From the NCBI GenBank assembly GCA_023422835.1, contig JAFAGI010000020.1, positions 186,001 through 250,000 on the forward strand: 64,000 nt of DNA. The letters run 5' to 3'. The notes below the pieces were generated by a model. That model did not search any database. It saw only the letters and a program-made list of their open reading frames with translations, and was not told the DNA's origin. Position numbers and translations under genes: made by a program. How positions within the stretch are numbered: position 1 is the first letter of the stretch; each line of letters opens with the position of its first letter. The DNA comes from Bacteroidota bacterium. GTDB taxonomy: Bacteria > Bacteroidota > Bacteroidia > Chitinophagales > Chitinophagaceae. Below are positions 15,847-26,990 of the stretch, in pieces.

Positions 15847-18800
15847 ATGGCGAATTTTTTAAGTAGACTGCTCGGCGGAAATAAATCTCAGAAAGATGTA
15901 AAGAAGATTGACCCGGTAGTTGCGAAAATAAATGAATTCTTCAATCAATATGCTTCTCTCTCCAACGATGAATTAAGAGGTAAGACCGAAGAGTTTAAAG
16001 GCAGGATAGCCGGCTACCTGCAGGAAATCAATACTGAAATTGATGCGTTGAAAAACGAAGCCGAAGCCCTTACTGAAGGCGATATTGCAGGAAGAGATGC
16101 GCTCTATCAGAAAGTGGATGAGCGCAAGAAAGACAAGGATAAGAAAATAGAAGAGATACTGGAGCAGTTGCTGCCGGAGGCTTTCGCAGTAGTAAAGGAA
16201 ACGGCAAGCAGGTTTAAATCAAACGAACAGATCGTTGCCAGAGCAACTGATCTCGACAGGGAACTTGCCATCAGGAAAAAACACATAACCATTGATGGCG
16301 ACAATGCCATTTACAAAAATTCCTGGGAAGCTGCTGGCAATACCATCACCTGGAACATGGTACACTACGACGTGCAGCTGATCGGTGGTATAGTTTTGCA
16401 CCAGGGAAAAATCGCGGAGATGGCAACGGGTGAAGGTAAAACACTGGTGTCTACCCTGCCCGCTTACCTCAATGCACTTGCCGGAGAAGGCGTACACATT
16501 GTAACCGTGAACGATTACCTGGCACGAAGAGACGCTGAATGGAACGGTCCCATCTTTGAATGGCTCGGTTTAAAAGTGGATTGTATCGATAAGCACCAGC
16601 CGAACTCGCCTGAAAGAAGAAACGCTTACCTCGCAGATATCACTTACGGCACCAACAACGAATTTGGGTTCGACTACCTGCGCGATAATATGGTGCATAA
16701 CATTGATGAAATGGTACAGCGCAAGCACCATTACGCCATGGTGGATGAGGTGGATAGCGTATTGATCGACGATGCGCGTACACCGCTGATCATCTCCGGG
16801 CCGGTAGGTAAAGACACTTCCACGCAACAATTCTTTGATCTGAAGCCAAGAATTGAAAAACTGGTAGCAGAGCAGAGAAGAATTACCAACCAGTTCCTGA
16901 TCGAAGCTAAAAAGAAAATAGCCGAAAACAATACAGACCCTACGGACGGCGGCCTTGCCCTCTTCCGGTCACACCGCGGCATGCCCAAGAACACAGCCCT
17001 CATCAAATTCCTGAGCGAGCCGGGCATGAAACAGGTATTACAAAAAACAGAGAACTACTACCTGGCAGACCAGCAGAAAGAAATGCCGAAAGCTGATGCC
17101 GAATTATACTTTTACATTGAAGAGAAAAATAATTCCGTAGAGCTTACAGACAAAGGCATACAGGCATTGACAGGCGCCAGCGAAGACCCCAACTTCTTTG
17201 TACTGCCGGACATAGCTGTAGATTTGGCAAAAATAGAAAATGATGAGAACCGCACGCCGGAACAGAAATACAACGATAAAGAAGCGCTGATAGATGAATA
17301 CAGCACCAAAGCAGACCGCATACACACAGTACAGCAGTTGTTGAAAGCCTATACCTTGTTTGTGAAGGACGATGAATACATTGTGGTTGACGGGCAGGTA
17401 AAGATCGTAGATGAACAGACAGGCCGTATCATGGAAGGCCGCCGCTATTCAGACGGCTTGCACCAGGCCATAGAAGCAAAGGAGAATGTAAAGATTGAAG
17501 CAACCACCCAAACCTACGCTACCGTTACCTTACAGAACTTTTTCCGCATGTATCACAAGCTGGCCGGTATGACCGGAACGGCAGAAACAGAGGCAGGCGA
17601 GTTCTGGGAAATATACAAGCTGGATGTGGTAACCATTCCTACCAACGTGCCCGTGATCCGTATAGACCACAATGACATTGTGTATAAGACCAAGCGCGAA
17701 AAATACGGCGCTGTCATCAATATGGTTGAAGACCTGCGTGCGAAAGGACGGCCGGTACTGGTGGGTACTACCTCCGTGGAAGTGAGTGAGCTGCTTTCCC
17801 GGATGCTGAAACAAAAACAGATCCCGCACAACGTACTCAACGCAAAGCAGCACGCACGCGAAGCACAGGTAGTAGCAGAAGCAGGCCTTTCAGGCGCTGT
17901 GACCATTGCTACCAACATGGCAGGCCGTGGTACGGACATTAAACTTACACCGGAGGTAAAAGCTGCGGGTGGCTTAGCCATCATCGGTACTGAAAGGCAC
18001 GAATCGCGCCGTGTAGACAGGCAGTTGCGCGGGCGTGCCGGGCGCCAGGGCGACCCCGGGTCTTCCTTGTTCTACGTGTCGCTGGAAGATGACCTGATGC
18101 GCATGTTCGGCAGTGAACGTATTGCTAAGGTCATGGACTTTGCCGGCTTCAAAGAAGGCGAGGAGATCCAGAGCCAGATGATCACCAAATCTATTGAGCG
18201 TGCCCAGAAAAAAGTAGAAGAGAACCACTTCGGCACGCGTAAAAGGTTGCTGGAATACGATGATGTAATGAATAAACAGCGCACGGTAATCTATACCAAG
18301 CGCAACCATGCATTGTTTGGAGAAAGGCTGGCGCTTGATATTGACAATGCATTCTACGATGTGGCATTAAGCGTAGCTTCTAATGCTGCCGACTATGAAA
18401 CATTTAAACTGGATGCTATACGCAACCTGGGCATAGATACCAAAGTAACCGCTCAGGAACTCGGCAAGCTCAGCCCTGCCGCCATTGCCGAAAAATTATA
18501 CAACGAAACTACCGAATCGTACCTGAGGCACAGGGAAGAAATTGCACAGAAAGCATTGCCTGTATTCAAAAATATCCGCCAGTTCCAGGCCCAGCACATC
18601 CAGAATGTGATTGTACCATTTACTGACGGGAAAAGAGGGCTGCAGGTACTGGCCAACCTGGACAAAACCATTGCCACCAACGGCAAGGACCTTGTAAACA
18701 GCCTTGAGAAAACCATTACACTTGCACTGATCGACGATGCATGGAAAGAGCATTTAAGATCAATGGATGATCTGAAACAAAGCGTACAGACCGCTTCTTA

Positions 18801-19161
18801 CGAGCAGAAAGATCCTTTGGTGATCTACAAGCAGGAAGCTTTCGGCCTGTTTGCCCAAATGAATACGCAGGTGAGCAAGGATATCGTTTCATTCCTGTTG
18901 AATGCCATCATTCCTGTTGAAGAAGAAAATGCACATCTGCAGGAAGGCCATGAGCAAAAGACAGACATGAGCAACATGCATTCCAATAAAGCTCAGGTAG
19001 ATGCTGCCGGAGATGATTATGGTGTAAATGGCAATGATCACTACGATCCCTCAGCAGAACAAAAACAAATGCCTGTAGTACGCAGCGAGCCTAAGATCGG
19101 CAGAAACGATCCTTGCCCTTGCGGCAGCGGTAAAAAGTTCAAAAACTGTCACGGGAAATAG
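15847..19161 (+). CDS. secA: Protein translocase ATPase SecA
   Basis: 1104 residues, within the long range seen in Bacteroidota. SecA drives preproteins through SecYEG using ATP. Walker A is TGEGKT with Lys198; the Walker B/DEAD-type motif is VDEVD (299-303). ATNMAGRGTDI and RQLRGRAGRQGDPG mark the second nucleotide-binding fold. The C-terminus carries the SEC-C zinc-binding motif with Cys-X-Cys-X8-Cys-His (DPCPCGSGKKFKNCHG), which contacts SecB or ribosomes. A strong hairpin follows the stop. Confidence 0.98.
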   Translation: MANFLSRLLGGNKSQKDVKKIDPVVAKINEFFNQYASLSNDELRGKTEEFKGRIAGYLQEINTEIDALKNEAEALTEGDIAGRDALYQKVDERKKDKDKKIEEILEQLLPEAFAVVKETASRFKSNEQIVARATDLDRELAIRKKHITIDGDNAIYKNSWEAAGNTITWNMVHYDVQLIGGIVLHQGKIAEMATGEGKTLVSTLPAYLNALAGEGVHIVTVNDYLARRDAEWNGPIFEWLGLKVDCIDKHQPNSPERRNAYLADITYGTNNEFGFDYLRDNMVHNIDEMVQRKHHYAMVDEVDSVLIDDARTPLIISGPVGKDTSTQQFFDLKPRIEKLVAEQRRITNQFLIEAKKKIAENNTDPTDGGLALFRSHRGMPKNTALIKFLSEPGMKQVLQKTENYYLADQQKEMPKADAELYFYIEEKNNSVELTDKGIQALTGASEDPNFFVLPDIAVDLAKIENDENRTPEQKYNDKEALIDEYSTKADRIHTVQQLLKAYTLFVKDDEYIVVDGQVKIVDEQTGRIMEGRRYSDGLHQAIEAKENVKIEATTQTYATVTLQNFFRMYHKLAGMTGTAETEAGEFWEIYKLDVVTIPTNVPVIRIDHNDIVYKTKREKYGAVINMVEDLRAKGRPVLVGTTSVEVSELLSRMLKQKQIPHNVLNAKQHAREAQVVAEAGLSGAVTIATNMAGRGTDIKLTPEVKAAGGLAIIGTERHESRRVDRQLRGRAGRQGDPGSSLFYVSLEDDLMRMFGSERIAKVMDFAGFKEGEEIQSQMITKSIERAQKKVEENHFGTRKRLLEYDDVMNKQRTVIYTKRNHALFGERLALDIDNAFYDVALSVASNAADYETFKLDAIRNLGIDTKVTAQELGKLSPAAIAEKLYNETTESYLRHREEIAQKALPVFKNIRQFQAQHIQNVIVPFTDGKRGLQVLANLDKTIATNGKDLVNSLEKTITLALIDDAWKEHLRSMDDLKQSVQTASYEQKDPLVIYKQEAFGLFAQMNTQVSKDIVSFLLNAIIPVEEENAHLQEGHEQKTDMSNMHSNKAQVDAAGDDYGVNGNDHYDPSAEQKQMPVVRSEPKIGRNDPCPCGSGKKFKNCHGK

Positions 19162-19175
19162 TCAAACTTAAATAG

Positions 19176-19202
19176 TACGGCATCTCCAGTACGGATGCCG
19201 TA
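19176..19202 (+). terminator. Hairpin after secA
   Basis: TACGGCATC (19176-19184) pairs perfectly with GATGCCGTA (19194-19202), loop 9 nt, starting 15 nt after the secA stop. A moderately T-rich stretch follows. Confidence 0.6.
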
Positions 19203-19214
19203 TACTACTCTATT

Positions 19215-19613
19215 TTGTTTTCCATACAATATATAAAGACGCGTTGTCTACGCTTCAGGAAATGGAGCCGTAAGGCCTATGCCGTATTCAGCAGCATCGG
19301 CAGGCACGTAACCATAGGCAGCTTAAAAAGCGTTGTGGCAGATAAGCTTTTAGGTAAACAACAAAACTCAAGCCTGCAGTTTGCTTCTGAAGACAAACAG
19401 CAGGATAACAATACCCAACCCAGCTCAGCGCAAGACCCGCCTGATGAGCTGCTTTTGCCGGCAATATTGCTTGCCGCAACCGTGAACTATACAAACAATT
19501 ATGGCAGTAATGTAGCATACCATTGCTGTCGCAACACTGTATTACATTTAGCTGAAAGAAAGTCTTTAACGACTGCTTTCAGCTTTTTTTATTTACAAAT
19601 TAAACAGGATTAA
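19215..19613 (+). CDS. Small basic protein preceding the BtuB-like receptor
   Basis: 132 residues if translated to the TAA at 19611-19613. No ATG exists in this frame, which is closed by TAG at 19173, so TTG at 19215 is the likely start. The N-terminus SIQYIKTRCLRFRKWSRKAY and VFSSIGRHVTIGSL resemble, from memory, a Bacteroidota family of small proteins encoded just before BtuB-type receptors; no function is known to me. An acidic/Gln-rich middle leads to DELLLPAIL. The last 22 codons run through a strong terminator (19550-19591), so the true 3' end is uncertain. Confidence 0.6.
   Translation: MFSIQYIKTRCLRFRKWSRKAYAVFSSIGRHVTIGSLKSVVADKLLGKQQNSSLQFASEDKQQDNNTQPSSAQDPPDELLLPAILLAATVNYTNNYGSNVAYHCCRNTVLHLAERKSLTTAFSFFYLQIKQD
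19550..19591 (+). terminator. Strong intrinsic terminator inside the end of the 19215 frame
   Basis: AGCTGAAAG (19550-19558) pairs with CTTTCAGCT (19576-19584); an inner AGTC/GACT helix closes a 6-nt loop; a run of T follows from 19584. It lies 28 bp before the receptor ATG and would block read-through into the receptor gene unless regulated. Confidence 0.8.
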
Positions 19614-19618
19614 ATTTC

Positions 19619-21547
19619 ATGAAGAAAAGGTGTTTTACAACATTAGCTTTTGCACAACTTCTATTCGCCGCACAGTTGGCGAGTGCACAAACCGTTAGCG
19701 AAGAAACCCCGTTAGACCCGGTAACCGTTACTTCGTCGCTTATTGAAAAAAGAAGCTCGGAAACAGGCAGGAACATAACCATTGTCAAAGGAGAGACATT
19801 TGCTGAGCTCCCGGTACATTCTGTAGATGAGCTGCTCAAATACATCCCCGGCATTGAAATACAGGCGCGCGGCCCGCAGGGATCGCAAAGTGATATCACT
19901 ATGCGCGGCGGCACATTTCAGCAGGTGCTGGTGATCATAGACGGCATCAGGGTCAATGACCCCAACACAGGCCACTTTTCTTCTTACATACCCATTGTGC
20001 CCGCCCAGATAGACAGGATAGAAGTGCTGAAAGGCGCATCATCAGCTATTTACGGGTCAGACGCAGTGGGCGGCGTTATCAACATCATTACTAAATCTTT
20101 CAGCGCTGCAAAGCAACATACAAATACGTTGCAGGCACAGATGAGCGCAGGCGAATACAATTACAAATCATTGCATGCAGGAGGCTTTTTTCAAAAAAAC
20201 AACTTTAGCGTAGATGCCGGCGTGCTGACCAATCATTCGGACGGTGTAGCGCAGCGCGGTATAAGAGGCTATTTCCACAACACCTCTGCTTCTGTTGGTC
20301 TGAATTACCTCATACATCCATACTTCCACATAGCCTACCGTGCGGCTTACGATAAAAGGGATTTTGCTGCACAGAATTTCTATACCACGTTTGCATCAGA
20401 CACTGCGTCTGAAGTAGTAGATTCCTGGTGGCATCAATTGCGAGCAGGCTATGAAAAAGGCAGCTCCAAACTAACAATTGACGCGGGCTACAAATTTCTG
20501 CACGATGAATTTTTATTCACGCCCCATGCTACGCCAAACAACAACAAGTCTACATTGCTGCAGTCGCAGCTTACCTACCATCAACAGGTTGCTAACGGGT
20601 CTGCAATGGTTACAGGTCTTAGCTTCCAGCAAAAATCAATTAATTCAAATGACAGGGGCATGCATACCATCAACGTAGCGGCGCCTTTTATTTCGCTGGT
20701 ACAACACATTGGTGCATACATGATGATACAACCTTCTGTACGCCTGGAGCTGATTGACAAAAACAAACCGGAACTTATTCCCCAGCTCACATTTTCCTAC
20801 AAACGAAATGATCTGCAGTTAAGAGCCAGCGGCGGCAAAACCATTCGTGATGCCGACTTTACCGAACGATACAACAATTATAATAAAACACAGGTAAAAA
20901 GCGGGCGCATAGGCAACCCCGGCCTGCTACCGGAACATGCCTGGAACTACGAGGCTGGGGCAGACTGGTTTTATAAATCAAAGCTGAAAGTGTCGGGCAC
21001 CTTCTTCCAGAGGTTTCACACAAAACTCATCGACTGGATCAACACACCGTACACTGACATGCCACGCAAAGACAACCTGGTAACAAACGGTGTTTATGCA
21101 CTGGCTAAAAATATTTCGGAGGTAAACACAACCGGCATTGAATCTGACATTCAGTACAACAACCGCTTCTCCGAAAAACGAAACATGCAGATCAACGCCG
21201 GGCTCATATGGCTGTACAGCAATACCAGCGAGGCACAGACATCTTTTTACATTAATTCCCATGCGCGTTTTATCGGCAATTTTATGGCGCTGTACAATTA
21301 CGGCCCTGTGGCTTTAAGCCTTACCGGCATATACAAAGCCCGGCAGCCGCAGGAAGCTTCAGCCATCAACGCTTATGTAAGTAAAGATTATTTCCTGTTG
21401 AATGCACGCGCATCTTACAGCATATTGCAAAATAAGCTTGCCGCATTTGTACAGGCAGACAATGTTTTTGACCGTGCTTACAGCGACCTGCTGGGTACTC
21501 CCATGCCGGGCAGGTGGCTGCATGGCGGTATCAGTTTTAAAATGTAA
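19619..21547 (+). CDS. TonB-dependent outer-membrane receptor, BtuB-like
   Basis: 642 residues. A signal peptide ends near LASAQ, followed by a plug domain (GPQGSQSDITMRGG, VLVIIDGIRVNDPNTGHF, IEVLKGASSAIYGSDAVGG) and a beta-barrel ending in Phe-Lys-Met. The plug motif NDPNTGHF..YIPI is the form I associate with Bacteroidota BtuB (cobalamin) receptors. There is no N-terminal carboxypeptidase-like domain. bioB follows after 29 bp, so biotin or a precursor is an alternative substrate. No cobalamin riboswitch was found upstream. Confidence 0.88.
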   Translation: MKKRCFTTLAFAQLLFAAQLASAQTVSEETPLDPVTVTSSLIEKRSSETGRNITIVKGETFAELPVHSVDELLKYIPGIEIQARGPQGSQSDITMRGGTFQQVLVIIDGIRVNDPNTGHFSSYIPIVPAQIDRIEVLKGASSAIYGSDAVGGVINIITKSFSAAKQHTNTLQAQMSAGEYNYKSLHAGGFFQKNNFSVDAGVLTNHSDGVAQRGIRGYFHNTSASVGLNYLIHPYFHIAYRAAYDKRDFAAQNFYTTFASDTASEVVDSWWHQLRAGYEKGSSKLTIDAGYKFLHDEFLFTPHATPNNNKSTLLQSQLTYHQQVANGSAMVTGLSFQQKSINSNDRGMHTINVAAPFISLVQHIGAYMMIQPSVRLELIDKNKPELIPQLTFSYKRNDLQLRASGGKTIRDADFTERYNNYNKTQVKSGRIGNPGLLPEHAWNYEAGADWFYKSKLKVSGTFFQRFHTKLIDWINTPYTDMPRKDNLVTNGVYALAKNISEVNTTGIESDIQYNNRFSEKRNMQINAGLIWLYSNTSEAQTSFYINSHARFIGNFMALYNYGPVALSLTGIYKARQPQEASAINAYVSKDYFLLNARASYSILQNKLAAFVQADNVFDRAYSDLLGTPMPGRWLHGGISFKM

Positions 21548-21576
21548 TAAAGAATTTATAACCGTAAAAAAGAATT

Positions 21577-22551
21577 ATGGAGACATATTCCAAAGAACAG
21601 ATATCAGCGATCTACTACCGCCCGTTACTGGAGCTGGTGTTTGATGCAGCCGCTGTACACAGAAGCAATAACGACCACAGGGAAGTGCAGATCAGCAACC
21701 TGATCTCGATAAAAACAGGCGGCTGCAAAGAAGACTGTGCTTACTGTCCCCAGGCTGCCAGGTACAACACCGGCGTAAACGTGCATGGATTAATGCCACT
21801 GGAAACAGTAGTAGCCACCGCTGTGAAAGCTAAACAGGCCGGTGCTTCCAGGCTGTGCATGGGCGCTGCCTGGCGCGAAGTGAGGAACAACAGGGACTTC
21901 GACAAAGTGCTGGAAATGGTAAAGGAAGTAAACAAGCTGGACATGGAAGTTTGCTGCACACTCGGCATGCTCACTTACGAGCAGGCCATGCGCCTGAAAG
22001 AAGCGGGCTTGTATGCCTACAACCACAACCTCGACACATCTGAAGAGCATTATGAAACCATCATCACCACCCGAACATACGAAGACAGGCTAAATACACT
22101 GTACAACGTGCGCAAAGCAAACATCACGGTTTGTTCCGGCGGCATTATTGGACTCGGAGAATCTGAGGATGACAGGATAGGCATGCTGCATGTACTGAGC
22201 AACCTGCCTCAACAGCCTGAATCGGTACCGATCAATGCTCTGGTACCGGTAAAAGGAACACCACTGGAAAACCAGCCGCGTGTACCGGTATGGGATATGA
22301 TGCGCATGATCGCAACGGCACGCATCATTATGCCGAAGACAGTGATACGCCTCTCAGCAGGCAGGCATGAAATGTCTATGCCGGAACAGGCATTGTGTTT
22401 CCTTGCTGGCGCCAACTCTATATTTGCAGGAGATAAATTGTTAACCACTCCTAACCCTGAGTTTGACCAGGACAGGATGATGCTGGATATTTTGGGCCTC
22501 ACACCACGTAAGCCTTTCAAAGAAACCAATCAATTAAAAGCCGAAATGTAA
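21577..22551 (+). CDS. bioB: Biotin synthase
   Basis: 324 residues. A radical SAM enzyme that inserts sulfur into dethiobiotin, the last step of biotin synthesis. The radical SAM cluster ligands are Cys50, Cys54 and Cys57 in [10 protein letters not shown]; the second cluster region includes YNHNLDT and GGIIGLGE. The ATG at 21577 gives a standard N-terminus. It lies 29 bp after the TonB receptor on the same strand and ends at a GC-rich terminator. Other bio genes are absent here. Confidence 0.96.
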   Translation: METYSKEQISAIYYRPLLELVFDAAAVHRSNNDHREVQISNLISIKTGGCKEDCAYCPQAARYNTGVNVHGLMPLETVVATAVKAKQAGASRLCMGAAWREVRNNRDFDKVLEMVKEVNKLDMEVCCTLGMLTYEQAMRLKEAGLYAYNHNLDTSEEHYETIITTRTYEDRLNTLYNVRKANITVCSGGIIGLGESEDDRIGMLHVLSNLPQQPESVPINALVPVKGTPLENQPRVPVWDMMRMIATARIIMPKTVIRLSAGRHEMSMPEQALCFLAGANSIFAGDKLLTTPNPEFDQDRMMLDILGLTPRKPFKETNQLKAEM

Positions 22552-22556
22552 TAACT

Positions 22557-22580
22557 GCCCGCTGCAAGGCGGGCCTTTCT
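22557..22580 (+). terminator. Terminator of the receptor-bioB operon
   Basis: GCCCGC (22557-22562) and GCGGGC (22569-22574) form a 6-bp GC stem around TGCAAG, followed by CTTTCT, right after the bioB stop. Confidence 0.7.
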
Positions 22581-22726
22581 ATAACGCTGATAAGATGTAG
22601 TTGAAAAACCTTATTTCCTGCATTATTGCTACCTACAGCAGCAGGATATTGCAATAAAGTCCAATACGCTGACTAATAATTTTTAAACCCCGTGATTTGT
22701 TGTAAATTGTGCTTCTTTTTTGAAGT

Positions 22727-24742
22727 ATGATAAAGATTATAGCAATCCCCGTTTTATTATTGTTTACGCTTGTTGGCGTACAAGGCCGCCAGCCATTTGA
22801 AGTACGCAACGATACATTATATGTGTACGATGGCATCAGTACACAGGTTTTTTTATGGAAAGAAGGAAAGCTTTCCCTGGTTCAATCCGCATCTAAAAAA
22901 ACTACACAAATATATAGTTCTTACAAAAACGACATTGGCGTATTGAAAGAAAAACCCGAAACGGTATCTTATAATATAGTCAGGCTGCCGGCAACATTGC
23001 GATCAGCAGCTTCCACAAGAATTGACCTTACAGCAAAATACAAGGCCTTTGAAACGAGAAGAAGCCTTATTATCTACGACAATTCACCCGGTGTTGAATG
23101 GAGGCTTGCAGTAAAAGGAAAACATCCATTTAAATACAAAACAAATTATTCCGCAACAGGGTTAATAGAAAATCCTGAATTGCTCAGCGACAATCAACCG
23201 CATTATTTCTCACTTCCTGCGGCAGGCAGTTTCTGGACCACCAAAACAATTCTGTTTAAGGAAGCCACAGATCACCACACCAATCTGCTTCAAAAAAAGC
23301 AGGAATTCCCTTACAAAAAAAGCCAATATTATAATGGCTCTGTTTTACAAATGCAGTATCCCGGCTTTGAGCATTTAATTGTAAAACTGTCTCCTTTGCA
23401 AAATGCCCAGGCTGTATATGCAGGCTTCGACTTCAGCACTGACCTGGATGGCGTAAAAGTACACTCCCCAGGACTTACAGCAGATTCTTCAAACCTTACA
23501 GAGTGGCAGGAAGCCTATCCGCTTTTTGTAGTTATGTATGCCGAAAACGAAGATGTTGCATTAGGGTATTATAAAAATTTTGAGCTGAATGTCAATAAAT
23601 ATATTCCTGCTCTGGACAATACATTTACCATGAACACCTGGGGCGACAGGAATCAAGACAGCCGTATAAATGAAAAATTTATTTTGAATGAATTAGATGC
23701 TGCTGCAAGATTAGGCATTACGCATTTTCAGATTGATGACGGATGGCAGCAGGGATTGTCTTTAAACTCTGCCAGCAAGCATAAATTGCTTTGGGATGAT
23801 TGGGGCGATAATGACTGGCAAATAAACAAAACCCGCTTCCCTAATGGCTTTGAGGCTGTTTTGAAAAAATCCGCATCGCTTAATATGCATATTGGCTTAT
23901 GGTTCAATCCTTCCAAGCAGCACAATCACCTAAAATGGGAAAGAGATAAAAATATCCTGGTTAACCTATACCAGCAATACGGCATTTCCTGGATCAAGAT
24001 AGATGGTTTGCAGCTTGCCAACAAGCAAGCAGAACAAAGAGTAACAACCATGTTGGACCAGGCAAGAAAAGAAACAGCCGGTAAATTATCTTTCAACATG
24101 GATGTAACGGCAGGATTACGCGGAGGATATTTTTTCTTAAACAGAACAGGGAATATTTTTTTAGAAAACAGGTATACAGATTGGGGCAATTATTACCCGC
24201 ATCTTACACTTAGAAATGCCTGGATGCTTTCTAAATATATACCTCTGCAACGCTTGCAGATAGAGTTTTTGAATAAATGGCGCAATACAAAAATGTATAA
24301 GCACAACGATCCTCTAAGCCCTGTAAACATTCCGTTTGACTATATGTTTGCCACCACTATGATGGCACAACCATTAGCCTGGATGGAAGCTACCGGCTTA
24401 CCGCGCGAAGCGTTTGCCGTAAACGATCTGGTACAGGTATGGAAAAAACACAGAAGCGATATGCAGTCAGGTATCATCTATCCGATAGGTGATATGCCCA
24501 ATGGCAGGAACTTTACAGGCTTTGCATCTTATACGCGCGATAAAGTTTACGTTTTATTGTTCCGTGAATACACTACAGGAAACACAGGACATTTCAAATT
24601 GCCCGATACAAAGGAGCATATGAGATTAAGAACATTTATACCACTCGCCGGCAATGGCAAAGTGAGCAATGTAAAACAGGATTCTTTCTCTGTAAATATG
24701 CCGCAACAATTCCAGTTTTTGTTTGGGTATTTTGTGCGATAG
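22727..24742 (+). CDS. Secreted glycoside hydrolase, GH36/melibiase-like
   Basis: 671 residues with an N-terminal signal peptide (hydrophobic residues 3-18). The catalytic TIM barrel shows clan GH-D features: QIDDGW (335-340) and the nucleophile region WIKIDG, with Asp426 the likely nucleophile. GLWFNPSKQHN lies on the strand between them. This points to alpha-galactosidase or a related alpha-glycosidase; the exact sugar cannot be read from the sequence. It stands alone between bioB and a convergent small gene, without SusCD partners. Confidence 0.82.
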   Translation: MIKIIAIPVLLLFTLVGVQGRQPFEVRNDTLYVYDGISTQVFLWKEGKLSLVQSASKKTTQIYSSYKNDIGVLKEKPETVSYNIVRLPATLRSAASTRIDLTAKYKAFETRRSLIIYDNSPGVEWRLAVKGKHPFKYKTNYSATGLIENPELLSDNQPHYFSLPAAGSFWTTKTILFKEATDHHTNLLQKKQEFPYKKSQYYNGSVLQMQYPGFEHLIVKLSPLQNAQAVYAGFDFSTDLDGVKVHSPGLTADSSNLTEWQEAYPLFVVMYAENEDVALGYYKNFELNVNKYIPALDNTFTMNTWGDRNQDSRINEKFILNELDAAARLGITHFQIDDGWQQGLSLNSASKHKLLWDDWGDNDWQINKTRFPNGFEAVLKKSASLNMHIGLWFNPSKQHNHLKWERDKNILVNLYQQYGISWIKIDGLQLANKQAEQRVTTMLDQARKETAGKLSFNMDVTAGLRGGYFFLNRTGNIFLENRYTDWGNYYPHLTLRNAWMLSKYIPLQRLQIEFLNKWRNTKMYKHNDPLSPVNIPFDYMFATTMMAQPLAWMEATGLPREAFAVNDLVQVWKKHRSDMQSGIIYPIGDMPNGRNFTGFASYTRDKVYVLLFREYTTGNTGHFKLPDTKEHMRLRTFIPLAGNGKVSNVKQDSFSVNMPQQFQFLFGYFVR

Positions 24743-24747
24743 ATGTT

Positions 24748-25158
24748 TTACGGTACCGGTTTTATATTAGCCTTATTCAGATCCATTACAGGCACCATGC
24801 CTTCGCTGGGCAGGTAAATGATCTGCGGCAGGTCGCCCTTCTCAGCGAGCTTTTCCAGGGTCCTGATAAAAAGGTATTGATTATAGGTAGAATTCAATTG
24901 CCCGTTTTCTACACGCATAGCCTCTGCCATACCTTTTGCACGTGCCACTTCGGCCTGCGCGTTCAGCTTCTCTGCTTCCAGCCTGGCCTTGGCTTCTTCT
25001 ACCAGTATCCTTCTGTTCTGCTCAGCTTTGGCCATTTCCGCCTTACCGGCCATTTCCTGTTGCCATACGTTGTAGATCGGCATGCCCCACATCATTACCA
25101 CGATACCACCAAGGATAATGGCAGCAACGATTAAAATAGATTTTGCGCTTATTTGCAT
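24748..25158 (-). CDS. Small membrane protein with a prohibitin-like coiled-coil tail
   Basis: 136 residues. A single transmembrane helix (about 8-26, ILIVAAIILGGIVVMMWGM) is followed by a long Ala/Glu/Lys coiled coil (35-85), then YLFIRTLEKLAEKGDLPQII. That tail resembles the end of SPFH/prohibitin proteins, but the Band-7 domain itself is missing. It may be a scaffold or a relic of a larger SPFH gene. It lies 52 bp downstream of pyrG on the same strand and convergent with the glycosidase (5-bp gap). Confidence 0.75.
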   Translation of the reverse strand: MQISAKSILIVAAIILGGIVVMMWGMPIYNVWQQEMAGKAEMAKAEQNRRILVEEAKARLEAEKLNAQAEVARAKGMAEAMRVENGQLNSTYNQYLFIRTLEKLAEKGDLPQIIYLPSEGMVPVMDLNKANIKPVP

Positions 25159-25210
25159 AGCTGTAAATATTTACTTAAAGATACAAAACTTTGTAGTAAG
25201 AGCGGAGAAG

Positions 25211-26916
<1,706 letters not shown>

Positions 26917-26933
26917 TTTACAGAGAGGTCGTG

Positions 26934-26941
26934 CAAAAGTA
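26934..26941 (-). promoter_or_regulatory. -7 element of the pyrG promoter
   Basis: TACTTTTG on the minus strand, perfect TAnnTTTG, about 92 bp before the pyrG ATG. No TTG at -33. Confidence 0.5.
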
Positions 26942-26990
26942 TTTGATTTTTTTTGCTAAAAAAAATTGAAATTCGCGGTTACAAGCATTG

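Noticed and set aside
19422..19445. Text resembling a B12 box (AGCTCAGCGCAAGACC...) before the BtuB-like receptor
   Set aside because: The other conserved parts of a cobalamin riboswitch (GGGAA and GGTGAAA-type segments) are absent upstream, and the same bases encode the DPPDELLLPAIL block of the small protein.
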